In this document: positions 8,207-14,650 of the stretch, piece by piece | Layout of the letters: every line of letters starts with the position of its first letter | Position numbering within the stretch: position 1 is the stretch's first letter | Assembly (NCBI GenBank): GCA_033297205.1 | Contig: MU859462.1 | Location: 1-14,650 of the forward strand | Source of the DNA: Pseudoneurospora amorphoporcata | Lineage: Eukaryota; Ascomycota; Sordariomycetes; Sordariales; Sordariaceae | Length of the DNA stretch: 14,650 bases | Direction: 5' to 3' | The notes under the pieces: model-generated | Told to the model about the DNA's origin: nothing | Seen by the model: the letters and a program-made list of their open reading frames with translations, nothing else | Databases searched by the model: none | Program-made: the position numbers and the translations under genes

Positions 8207-8656
8207 ATGACTACCAACCCCAACGAGCCCGGTGCCCCCCTCTACTCCCAGGCCGTCTCCCAAGACGCCGGCGAGCCCGTCACTGCCGAGCAGATCGAAA
8301 AGGCCCCCAAGACCCTCGCCTCCCTCGAGAAGGAGAAGAGCTCCACCGAGAAGAAGGACACGCAGAGCGAGAGCAAGACCGAGAGCAAGAAGGACACCTC
8401 TGAGCAAAAAGAAAACGCCCCCGGCCTCTTCGCGAGCGCCACCAGCACCGTCACCGGCGCCGTTGGCGGCGTCGTCGGCGCTGCCTCGCGCGGCATTGGC
8501 GAGACCATCACCAGCGTCACGGGCGGCCTCGGCAAGCCTGTTGGCGAGACCATTGCCAACGTCGGTACCAGCTTCGAGGACGTCGTCAGGGGCAAGAGCG
8601 GCGACGAGAAGGACGAGAAGGAGACCAAGGACGACAAGAAGAAGGAGGACAAGTAA
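8207..8656 (+). CDS. Small LEA-like hydrophilic protein (149 residues)
   Basis: Single-exon frame with strong GC3 codon bias, a good start context (CAAAATGAC) and its own promoter. Residues 1-70 are acidic/lysine-rich and likely disordered, with KKDT repeats (49-52 and 61-64). Residues 73-128 are a Gly/Ala/Val/Thr-rich segment able to form amphipathic helices, with two units 15 residues apart that share GETI (98-101 and 113-116). The tail (129-149) is a run of Lys, Asp and Glu. There is no signal peptide or clear membrane helix. The composition matches LEA-like or stress-associated small fungal proteins thought to protect membranes or proteins during drying or heat; this is inference from composition. 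An alternative is a membrane-surface-binding protein. It is transcribed away from the permease. No break or intron is seen. Confidence 0.85.
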   Translation: MTTNPNEPGAPLYSQAVSQDAGEPVTAEQIEKAPKTLASLEKEKSSTEKKDTQSESKTESKKDTSEQKENAPGLFASATSTVTGAVGGVVGAASRGIGETITSVTGGLGKPVGETIANVGTSFEDVVRGKSGDEKDEKETKDDKKKEDK

Positions 8657-9230
8657 AGGATGGATGCATCGTATACCCCACACTACATTTCGCTCAAGGA
8701 GTTTGCTGTTTTCGGGATGCATGCATTTGGAGTTTTCACGAGCCGGATTAGTACATACAGTACGGGCAGCATGTTCAGTTTGTTGAGGACTCGCAGTTGG
8801 GTTTCAGGTCTCCCATGGAGACTTGTGTACCTACGTTGATGAGATGCAATAACACGATACCCCCATTGAAACCACTTCATTTCTTCTGTGCGTGATATGC
8901 TTTTTTCCACCCAATTCTGCCGTTGCAATTATCACCAGAGAAAGGCCTGTTGAGGGCTTGAGGTCTGTTGAGGAGAGAATATGCGTAGCGTGACTGAGTC
9001 GCCGACATCAGACCTCAACGAGGTTCAACATTTTCCTTAAACGGGCGCTGGTCACTCTAGTAAATGTGCAATTCACTTGGCTTGCACAACATGGCAATGA
9101 ACTACGACAAGCTTGAGACGATACTTGCATCATGTTTCTAGACTGCCCTGGTTTCTGTTTCTCCTCTCCCGTTACCACTACAGAACCAAGTACATTTTCC
9201 CCGCGCCGGTCCGTGGTATTCATCATTATT
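8657..9230. other. 3' flank of the LEA-like gene; no gene seen
   Basis: This should hold the 3' untranslated region and intergenic DNA. I find no clear AATAAA; ATGCAATAACA near 8844 is the closest. There is a small ATGCATGCAT palindrome at about 8716-8725. No frame has recognisable coding character. Confidence 0.5.
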
Positions 9231-9260
9231 TTCTTCTTCTTCTTCTTCTTCTTCTTCTTC
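9231..9260. repeat. (TTC)10 microsatellite
   Basis: Ten uninterrupted TTC units (GAA on the minus strand). It lies just beyond the minus-strand stop at 9269-9271, so it is not part of that frame. Confidence 0.95.
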
Positions 9261-9268
9261 TTTTCCTT

Positions 9269-9520
9269 CTATAAGCTGCGCTTCCCCTGCTCTTCCGTCT
9301 CATTTGGATCAGGTGCGGACTCTGCTGGAAGCGATGCGTCGGCTTTCACCTTCTTGGGCGCTGCAATCTCCTCCAAGACACACTTTGACGTCTTTGTCGG
9401 GCGCAGTCGCAAGTGATAGTGGCCGCCTTGCGGTTGCTGCCACCTCTCCTTCTTCTCTTTCTTTCGCTTCTCGCGCTCGGCCTTCTCCTCAGCGGTCTCG
9501 CTGTCGTGCTTCTTGCGCAT
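9269..9520 (-). CDS. Lys/Glu-rich coding remnant or last exon, unknown
   Basis: An 83-codon frame on the minus strand begins MRKKHDSETAEEKAEREK, a highly charged likely coiled coil (about 8-28), followed by a mixed tail rich in Pro, Ala and Glu. The frame stays open upstream for about 22 codons (to about 9586) without an ATG, so it may be the last exon of a longer gene whose earlier exons are at 9717-9851 and further up. GC-rich codon use suggests real coding ancestry. I do not recognise the family and could not find a splice chain that joins it convincingly, so it may be a decayed gene. Confidence 0.35.
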   Translation of the reverse strand: MRKKHDSETAEEKAEREKRKKEKKERWQQPQGGHYHLRLRPTKTSKCVLEEIAAPKKVKADASLPAESAPDPNETEEQGKRSL

Positions 9521-9716
9521 CTTGCTGTCGCCAGCCTCCTCGCTCTTCTCTGCTCCTTTTGTAAAGCCTCTTGTGTGGGCAAGTCATCTTGGTTGGTTGG
9601 TGATGGTACATGTAGTGGCCAACACGCTAAGTGAGGAGTTGATCGTTGATGAACTAGGGCAGCCATTAGTTGATGTCTCAAATAGGAATGAAAGCCAGAA
9701 TATGTATGGGTAGGTA

Positions 9717-9851
9717 CTAACCGATCAACCCCTCGGCTTGATGTTGAAGCCATTGGGCCCAATAAACCGGCGGAAGATGAGTTCGCTCAGAAGAAAGGTC
9801 CGGATTCGGATCCTTGACCTTCGCGGAGAGCTTTTTGACCGTGGAAAACAT
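9717..9851 (-). CDS. 44-codon frame with candidate donor site, possible exon
   Basis: Minus-strand frame starting MFSTVKKLSAKVKDPNPDL and ending just after a possible donor (GTTAGT). Downstream, CTAATGGCTGCCCTAG offers a branch site and acceptor. It contains VYWAQWLQHQ. In the +1 frame over the same bases, a stretch reading RRFIGPNGFNIKPRG also looks protein-like, so a frameshift may have occurred. The family is not recognised; low confidence as a real exon. Confidence 0.25.
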   Translation of the reverse strand: MFSTVKKLSAKVKDPNPDLSSERTHLPPVYWAQWLQHQAEGLIG

Positions 9852-9993
9852 GTTGCTATGTCACGAGGGCACACGCCTCCACTGTAGTGGAAAAGGGTAT
9901 AGAGGGAGTGCTCGGCGTAGCGTCTCCAATGGCGGCGTGGGCCTGGATGGGGTGGAGATGGTGGTTAAGGTATGCTTTTTTTTCTTTACCGTA

Positions 9994-10305
9994 TCAAAGA
10001 ACCAGATATTTGACCACTGCATTTCACGAATGGTCAGCAACCAAATATAACGGCAAGAGTGACAGGAAGGGGAGAGAAACTTTACCTGACGTGGCCAAAC
10101 AGTCCTCGCCGACACGGACATTCTTGTTGGGCCAAACGAACTTGACCTTCCTGTTCTTGAAGGCTAAGCGCTTGGTGGTGCCACGGGTAGTGGACTTCTT
10201 CTTCTTCTACTTCTTCTTCATGTTGTCCTCGGTGGACAGCTTCTTGGTGTTGCTGGTTCCAGGCACATTACTTAGTAAAACGCCAGACTGGTCAGTCAAA
10301 TGCAT
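9994..10305 (-). pseudogene. Lysine-rich gene remnant with nonsense codon in a Lys run
   Basis: A minus-strand frame starts at 10305 (MHLTDQSGVLL), reaches a lysine run (AAG repeats) and is cut by a TAG at 10207-10209. After it the same frame continues with four more AAG codons and a basic stretch containing KNRKVKFVWPNKNVRVG. It then meets a good intron: donor GTAAAG at 10085, branch GCTGAC, acceptor GCAG at 10017, 69 bp. Splicing adds SVVKYLVL and a stop at 9994. A single AAG to TAG change would explain the break. Alternatively this TAG is a 3' splice site of an upstream intron, in which case the gene may be intact. Family not recognised. Confidence 0.35.
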
Positions 10306-10732
10306 CTTATTGTGTTGACATAATCCTGAAGTGAGAGAAGCTTGAGTGTCCACTGGGGCTTTTGGCTCGGCTTTCCAGACCCAAAACGGCCCAAACTCAG
10401 GGGCATAGAAGACGGTGGTTGCAAGCACGCAAACGGGTGTGTGAAGTAGGCAAAGGCACGCGTCAGGAAAGTTGATAGAGCTCATACCTCTTACAAACAA
10501 GTCCATCAGCGATAATCGCTGATGCGCGAAAGGCAGAAGTGGCTGCCGTTGCTCAACGACCGCGCCGCTTGGGCACCGGGAGCGAAGGAGATGTCTAGAT
10601 GAGTCGGGAAATATGTCAGCACCCCTAATCAACTGCCTGGTGCGTGCCTCCAAGGTACAAATACGTTGGTGTCGAGTGAACAAGCTTACCTCACAATACT
10701 TTGACAGAAAGGATGCGCCCTTGAGGAGGGAC

Positions 10733-11287
10733 TCAACCTCTTGCGGCACGACGTGCCTTGTTAAGGAGGACATGGAGGAGGAGAGGAGAGAAGAACAACG
10801 CGGCCATGAAAGCACCACGGAAAATCCTCTTCCAAATTGTCACGGCGAGGTGAGGAGGAGGAGGCTGGTTATTGTCCTTGAACGGCATGACCCTCCATTG
10901 GGGTTGCTCCAACTCTTCGAATATCTCCGGCTGAGCAGCGTACAATGCTTCTTCAAAGTTCCGCCGCTCAGCGGCGCAGCGCGCTTCTTCGATTCGCCGA
11001 TGACGCTCTTCCTGAGCCGCGAAGTGCGCCTCTATGTCAGCCAAGGTCGGCGGAGTGGGCGGCCTCAGGTTGAAGCGTCGCAAATTTTCGTTCTCGCCGG
11101 CTTGGGTGCGCGTGGAGGGCATGGGCCTCATCCTCACGGTGCGATTTCGCGGAGGGGGCGCATGAGAACTCTCATTTCCCGGAGTGTAGAACCCGGCGCG
11201 AGCTCTGATGTGAGGAAAATTGAGCTCTGAGGCGTTGTAGACGGTCTCGTCAAGGTAGAGGTAGTCAATCCATGGATTCTGGGTCAT
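10733..11287 (-). CDS. Hypothetical protein with coiled coil and C-terminal membrane anchor (184 residues)
   Basis: Intronless frame with a good start context (TCAAGATGACC). Residues 1-30 (MTQNPWIDYLYLDETVYN...) are polar/aromatic. Residues 40-80 are Pro/Arg-rich and likely disordered. Residues 82-118 are rich in Glu, Arg and Ala and likely a coiled coil (LADIEAHFAAQEERHRRIEE). Residues about 157-175 are one hydrophobic helix (GAFMAALFFSPLLLHVLL), followed by a basic end (NKARRAARG). This is the layout of a tail-anchored membrane protein with a cytosolic coiled-coil domain. The family is not recognised. It lies 381 bp downstream of, and in the same direction as, the four-helix membrane gene at 11669-12619. 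A long antisense frame overlaps (10613-11230) but has no such organisation. Confidence 0.62.
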   Translation of the reverse strand: MTQNPWIDYLYLDETVYNASELNFPHIRARAGFYTPGNESSHAPPPRNRTVRMRPMPSTRTQAGENENLRRFNLRPPTPPTLADIEAHFAAQEERHRRIEEARCAAERRNFEEALYAAQPEIFEELEQPQWRVMPFKDNNQPPPPHLAVTIWKRIFRGAFMAALFFSPLLLHVLLNKARRAARG

Positions 11288-11668
11288 CTTGATAAGGGGA
11301 TGAGGAGTGCAATCTTGGGTTTGGAGATGACGTTGAAAGTTGAATGTGAGAAAGGATTCTTGATAGCTCAGATCCGAGAGGTGAAAAGTTTGAAGAACTT
11401 GGTGGGAAGGTCGAGTAGATTGTGCGGGGAACTAGGGCAAGATTTTTTAAAATCCCAAAGTACGACGTGAAACGGACCAGCCTTGGTTGCAGGCAGACGA
11501 GGAAGGCACCTACGGCCTATGAGGTGTTCGACGATACCGGATATGTAACAAACGCGCCGTAAGAAGAGACGGCCAGCCATAGACACCACTCAGTACCTAT
11601 AGGCAACGGTACCAAGCAAGTAGGTGCCGTAACCGCCCCGGCTAGGACATGGCCTCAGTTCCAGTCCT
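11288..11668. other. Intergenic stretch between two minus-strand genes
   Basis: It holds the presumed promoter and leader of the gene at 10733-11287 and the 3' end of the gene at 11669-12619. I see no clear TATA box, repeat or RNA gene. Confidence 0.5.
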
Positions 11669-12619
11669 CTACCTAGGTAACCGTTCCCTCGTCTTTCGCT
11701 CGTTGCCTTCCAGCTCAGTTGACTCTGTTGACTCCGTGCCCCTTGAGTTTCGTTCGGGAATTTGTTCTTCAGTCTGTCCGACATCTTGATCTTCAACTGG
11801 AGCCCCGACCTGGGCTTTCTCTACTTCCATTTGCCTCCGCCGTTCCTCTGCAAACCGAACCATCTGCGCTCGGTTTCGTACTACGCGCCTCTGTTTTCGC
11901 GCCCTGTTCTTCAACACCCCCGAGTACACACACCCAACCGAAGCCATGATTATAAACAAGGCATGAAGAAAGCTGCGTCGAGAAGTCCTCAAGTCAGCAA
12001 TGGTACAGATTTCAAAAACGGAAGGTCGTTTTTTCGTCGGTGCGGGTGCCCCCCATATGTGTGTGTGTAAGACACTTCAGAATTGGACACAATAGATGGC
12101 AACGGCCACTCACCAAAAGACAATCATAAAGATCATTGCTTTACTCTGATCCCTCTTCCATTGTTCTCGCGTGGAGTTCGTTCCGAGCCGGTCTTTAACT
12201 GGATTGTTGTCGATAAGCCCTAGAACGAGGAAGCAGAAGGTGCTACCAGCGCAAATCAGGATGTCGAAGCACACGGCAATGGCATTGATCGGTCGTCGCC
12301 GGTCCAAGCACGAGAAAGAGACGATCTCATAGGCGTTCACAAGAACAGCGACGCCCAACTAGTCCGACAAAGTCAGCAAGAGCCCTACATCTATGCGTAA
12401 TCGAGCCCGGGGACGTACCGGAAAGAAGCACGGGAAGATCAAGTCCACCCTCGCATTGGGATTCCCTTTCCATCTATGGTACCACCAGCCCAATACGGCG
12501 AGAATCCCCGCCTCGTACATCAGGGCCAAGAACCGGGATAGGATTTGCAACAGCTTGAAGACAAGCCCTGGACCAGCATCATACCTCGAAAGGCTTCGAG
12601 GACCCCGTTCAACATCCAT
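11669..12619 (-). CDS. Four-helix hypothetical membrane protein (249 residues, three exons)
   Basis: Exons are 12619-12419, 12358-12114 and 11972-11669. The introns are 60 bp (donor GTACGT, branch GCTGAC, acceptor CTAG) and 141 bp (donor GTGAGT, branch CTGAC, acceptor GCAG). The frames join exactly to 249 residues. Likely membrane segments are about 23-47, 60-83, 93-116 and 142-166, with the termini probably on the same side. An NST sequon (128-130) sits in the third loop. The tail from 170 is strongly basic (KNRARKQRRVVRNRAQ) and then charged and acidic/Thr-rich. The four-helix layout recalls MARVEL-like fungal membrane proteins, but no signature motif is certain, so the function is unknown. 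The ATG at 12619 is chosen because it starts the frame into the first helix. Confidence 0.8.
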
Positions 12620-13690
12620 TCATGCCGTACCGTCCAGTACACGCTCCGTCGCTGTTGCCGCTACCTTCCGGTCCTGCTTCCACCCCTTGTAAAGCGTGGG
12701 GGAAGCTCTTTGGAACTCGGGGTTGAAAAGTCGCTATTCCGGTACTGCCCAATCAGTCCTTCAAAAGGTCAGCTCCAAGCAACCAACCACGTCTGAATCC
12801 CTCTTCCGTTTTCCCAAGTTTGGTTCTTTTTACAACCGTTGCTCTCCAGGCATGAGCTGACCTCCCAGTGCCAGCAGTGTTTCAGGTATCAATTTGTTGT
12901 TGTTGTCGTCGTCGTCGTCGACCGAGGAGCAACAGCGAGAAGACAGGAGAAAAGGCACAAGAGACGGTGGAACGTTAAAGAGGAGGAAGCCATCATCATA
13001 AATACATCCAGCCATCAACAATGCTCAACCGAGTTTTAGCTCCCGACGTCAGCCAGCATGGGTACGATTCTCAGCACTAGCGGAACCAGGGCCCAGTGGC
13101 CCAGCAAACCGACGACTCGGAACAGCGCAACGAACAGGAAAAACCCCATTCAGCCCAGCCACCGAACATTTCCTGCGAGACCCAAACCAGGTCGTGAACC
13201 CTGCATGTGCAGAGAGGCTGCAGCAAGCAGCACGCCTGTACATGACGGGCTGTGGCCTGACTGAATCGGGAATAGGGGCACGCCACATTTGGGGTTGGGA
13301 AAGAGCTTGGCGAAATGTTACCCACACCACGATCCTTCAAGGTTGGTACTACAAGACAATTCCCGATCGAGAATGCTACCTCGGATGTACACATCACCCC
13401 TGTTTTATTTGTTGGTGTAGTACTTGGAGAAGGCACATGCACCTTCACCACTTTCAGGCTGGATAGGTGGGACTTCTGGCCTGAGAAGCCTCTGGTTCGT
13501 TGTTGCCCGCTGGGAATGGAGTTAAGTTTTGGTGTATGTGTGCGAGAGACGATAAATCGTTCTTCTTAGCCTGGTCATGGGGTGGTTTGTGCCAATAGGA
13601 GCGTCGGAATCCCTTGTCTTTTCCCGGGTCTGAAGACTTTGCAAGTCTCGCGCTAACAGTAAAACCAGGGCTGATGTATACCGTAGCGGG
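12620..13690. other. Gene-free stretch
   Basis: This should include the 5' flank of the four-helix gene. Open frames on both strands (for example 13049-13330 and 13077-13451, minus) are short, overlap each other and show no domain or splice pattern. Apart from the compound microsatellite I see no structured element. The composition becomes AT-rich after about 13690. Confidence 0.5.
12894..12920. repeat. (TTG)4(TCG)5 compound microsatellite
   Basis: Four TTG units (12894-12905) run directly into five TCG units (12906-12920). A block of C to T changes in an older TCG array would give this pattern. Confidence 0.9.
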
Positions 13691-13703
13691 AAAACCTGCT
13701 AGT

Positions 13704-13764
13704 TAATATGCCTTCTAAGCCTTAGTAAGGTATAGAAGATTTGTCAAATTAATAAGGCATATTA
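13704..13764. repeat. Nested hairpin at the left edge of the AT-rich island
   Basis: TAATATGCCTT (13704-13714) is the inverse of AAGGCATATTA (13754-13764). Inside, CTTCTA pairs with TAGAAG and CCTTA with TAAGG, so the 61-bp segment can fold into one long, bulged hairpin. Such hairpins are common in MITE ends. Confidence 0.7.
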
Positions 13765-14228
13765 AAACTTTAGGCCTTATTGGTCTGAGGAAAGAAGTTG
13801 ATTGGCTAATCCAAGATATACTATAGACGATACTTCTTTCCTAAAGTTCAATTTCCCTAAAATTCTATTACTCTTATTAGAGGTAAGAACGAAGCTGGTA
13901 TTTAATTAATTGGGCTAGTAGCTCAATAGTTCTTGTCGTCGCTCTCATCCTTATAATCGCTAGTTCGATTCCAATTAGTGATAGGTTTTTTTCCGTCGTG
14001 TGGAAAGTTTCGTGCGCGGAAGTGTAAATGCTCTTATCTAGACTTTGAAGTTAAAGTCCCGCCTAAGAAAGTACCCAAACGATTATAACGACTATTAATT
14101 AAAAACCTCTATAATAGCCTTTAGAAAGTTCTTATAGGGGTATTGGACTTTTACTATTTTATACTCAAATCTGACCAATAAGGAGTTTCGCTTAGCTAAC
14201 AAGGCCTAAAAATCCAATATGCCTTATT
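13751..14228. mobile_element. AT-rich element with inverted ends (MITE-like, decayed)
   Basis: AATAAGGCATATT (13751-13763) is a perfect inverse of 14216-14228. Further in, TTTAGGCCTT and ATTGGTC also match in inverted order (left 13769-13785, right about 14172-14210). The right arm has 21 extra bases bounded by CCTT direct repeats, so the left arm looks like it lost them by slippage. The interior is strongly AT-rich, has no open frame of note, and contains a second inverted pair, AGGAAAGAAGT (13788-13798) and ACTTCTTTCCT (13831-13841), plus a tRNA-like sequence. No target-site duplication could be fixed, so the outer limits are uncertain and the class is unknown. Confidence 0.55.
13911..13992 (+). 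ncRNA. tRNA-like / SINE-like pol III sequence, decayed
   Basis: TAGCTCAATAGTT (13919 on) resembles a pol III A box, and TAGTTCGATTCC (13961-13972) a B box, with about 40 bp between them as in tRNA genes. A run of seven T (13986-13992) follows, as in a pol III terminator. The T arm folds as 5 bp + TTCGATT + 5 bp with two A.C mismatches, both of which would be G-C pairs before G to A change. The acceptor stem does not pair properly, so this is not a working tRNA. It is better seen as a tRNA pseudogene or the head of a tRNA-derived SINE, aged by C:G to T:A change. Confidence 0.4.
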
Positions 14229-14232
14229 GTAT

Positions 14233-14556
14233 AAGTATGTAACAAATATGTACCAGGCTATGTTGCGCTCCCTATATTCCCGCTGCGGTAAATACGACTG
14301 CATATCTTTTTCCGCTGTCTTGGAGACGACGACACTCTATAGTTTTAGCAGGCGATATCTTACCTTGGTCAGAATAGTTTGGTGCTCTCTCTTCCATCCG
14401 ATTTGGTACTTGGAGCTAAGGAACACCTTCCACGTACATAAAGTTCCGACCGCCTAGTGCCTCTAAGAAATACATGCAGTCAAGGTGGGATTCCATTGTA
14501 CCTTAACTTTGAGCCACAACCATTCAAGATCTTTCCTCTCCCAAACCCGTGGTTGG
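14233..14556. other. Short stretch without a recognisable gene
   Basis: One plus-strand frame of 76 codons (14227-14457) begins inside the right inverted arm and has no motif; it is most likely chance. No other structure is seen before the dispersed repeat at 14557. Confidence 0.5.
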
Positions 14557-14650
14557 TGTGACAAGGGCTGTGATCAGGGCTTGGAACAGTAGTTCAAATT
14601 CAGCTAATAAACTTCTTTGGTCTCGAAGGCCTTGTTGATCTTCTCAACCT
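14557..14650 (-). repeat. Dispersed repeat copy, cut by the window edge
   Basis: Inverted copy of 3061-3153 (about five mismatches, one indel). It reaches the last base of the window, so its full length is unknown. The same INKAFETK-stop frame is kept on the minus strand. Confidence 0.8.

Noticed and set aside
8078..8786. Long frames of 214 (minus) and 184 (plus) codons over the LEA-like gene
   Set aside because: Low-complexity shadows caused by GC-rich third positions of the 149-codon gene.
10306..10818. Upstream part of the 203-codon minus-strand frame 10207-10818
   Set aside because: Overlaps the end of 10733-11287 on the same strand; cysteine-rich mixed composition looks like chance. 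It could hold an upstream exon of the lysine-rich remnant, but none is convincing.
10613..11230. 205-codon plus-strand frame
   Set aside because: Antisense to 10733-11287, which has better start context, coiled coil and membrane-helix organisation.
13049..13466. Overlapping frames on both strands (93, 124 and 90 codons)
   Set aside because: Mutual shadows in a moderately GC-rich stretch; no domain or promoter.
1..14650. CRISPR array, biosynthetic cluster or defence system
   Set aside because: No regularly spaced repeats, no core biosynthetic enzyme, no NLR-type or nuclease gene is visible; the context is fungal nuclear DNA.

Overview
The window looks like nuclear DNA of a filamentous ascomycete (Pezizomycotina). 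The genes have several short introns (52-141 bp) with GTRNGT-type donors, CTGAC-type branch sites and YAG/AAG acceptors. One promoter has a TATA box and a CT-rich leader. One repeat pair shows one-way C:G to T:A change like that left by RIP (repeat-induced point mutation). Genus and species cannot be read from it.

Layout. Positions 1-2615 are repeat-rich and hold no intact gene. They contain a 117-bp tandem duplication whose second copy carries only C:G to T:A changes, a solo LTR of 311 bp with a perfect 5-bp target duplication (ATAAT), and a 947-bp TIR transposon with perfect 45-bp inverted ends and an 8-bp target duplication (TTTAGGTT) that carries a small broken ORF. 2616-4066 has no gene I recognise but holds a dispersed repeat (3061-3153) whose inverted copy closes the window (14557-14650). 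4067-5988 (minus) is an intact six-exon gene for a 541-residue APC-superfamily amino acid/GABA/choline-type permease. 5989-7900 holds nothing I can defend as a gene. 8207-8656 (plus) is an intronless 149-residue LEA-like protein with a TATA box and CT-rich leader. 9231-10305 has a (TTC)10 microsatellite and broken lysine-rich coding remnants on the minus strand. 10733-11287 and 11669-12619 (both minus) are two small membrane-protein genes without a recognised function; the second has three exons and four likely membrane segments. 12620-13680 looks non-coding. 13690-14232 is an AT-rich island with nested inverted repeats, a tRNA-like A-box/B-box sequence and a T7 run.

How it fits together. A few ordinary housekeeping or accessory genes (permease, LEA-like protein, two membrane proteins) sit between repeat-rich flanks. 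I see no operon-like or cluster logic linking the genes; no biosynthetic core enzyme, defence system or effector signature is visible. The best-supported novelty is in the mobile elements: the TIR element with paired ACACGCC sites in each end, the solo LTR, and the AT-rich element carrying a tRNA-like promoter.
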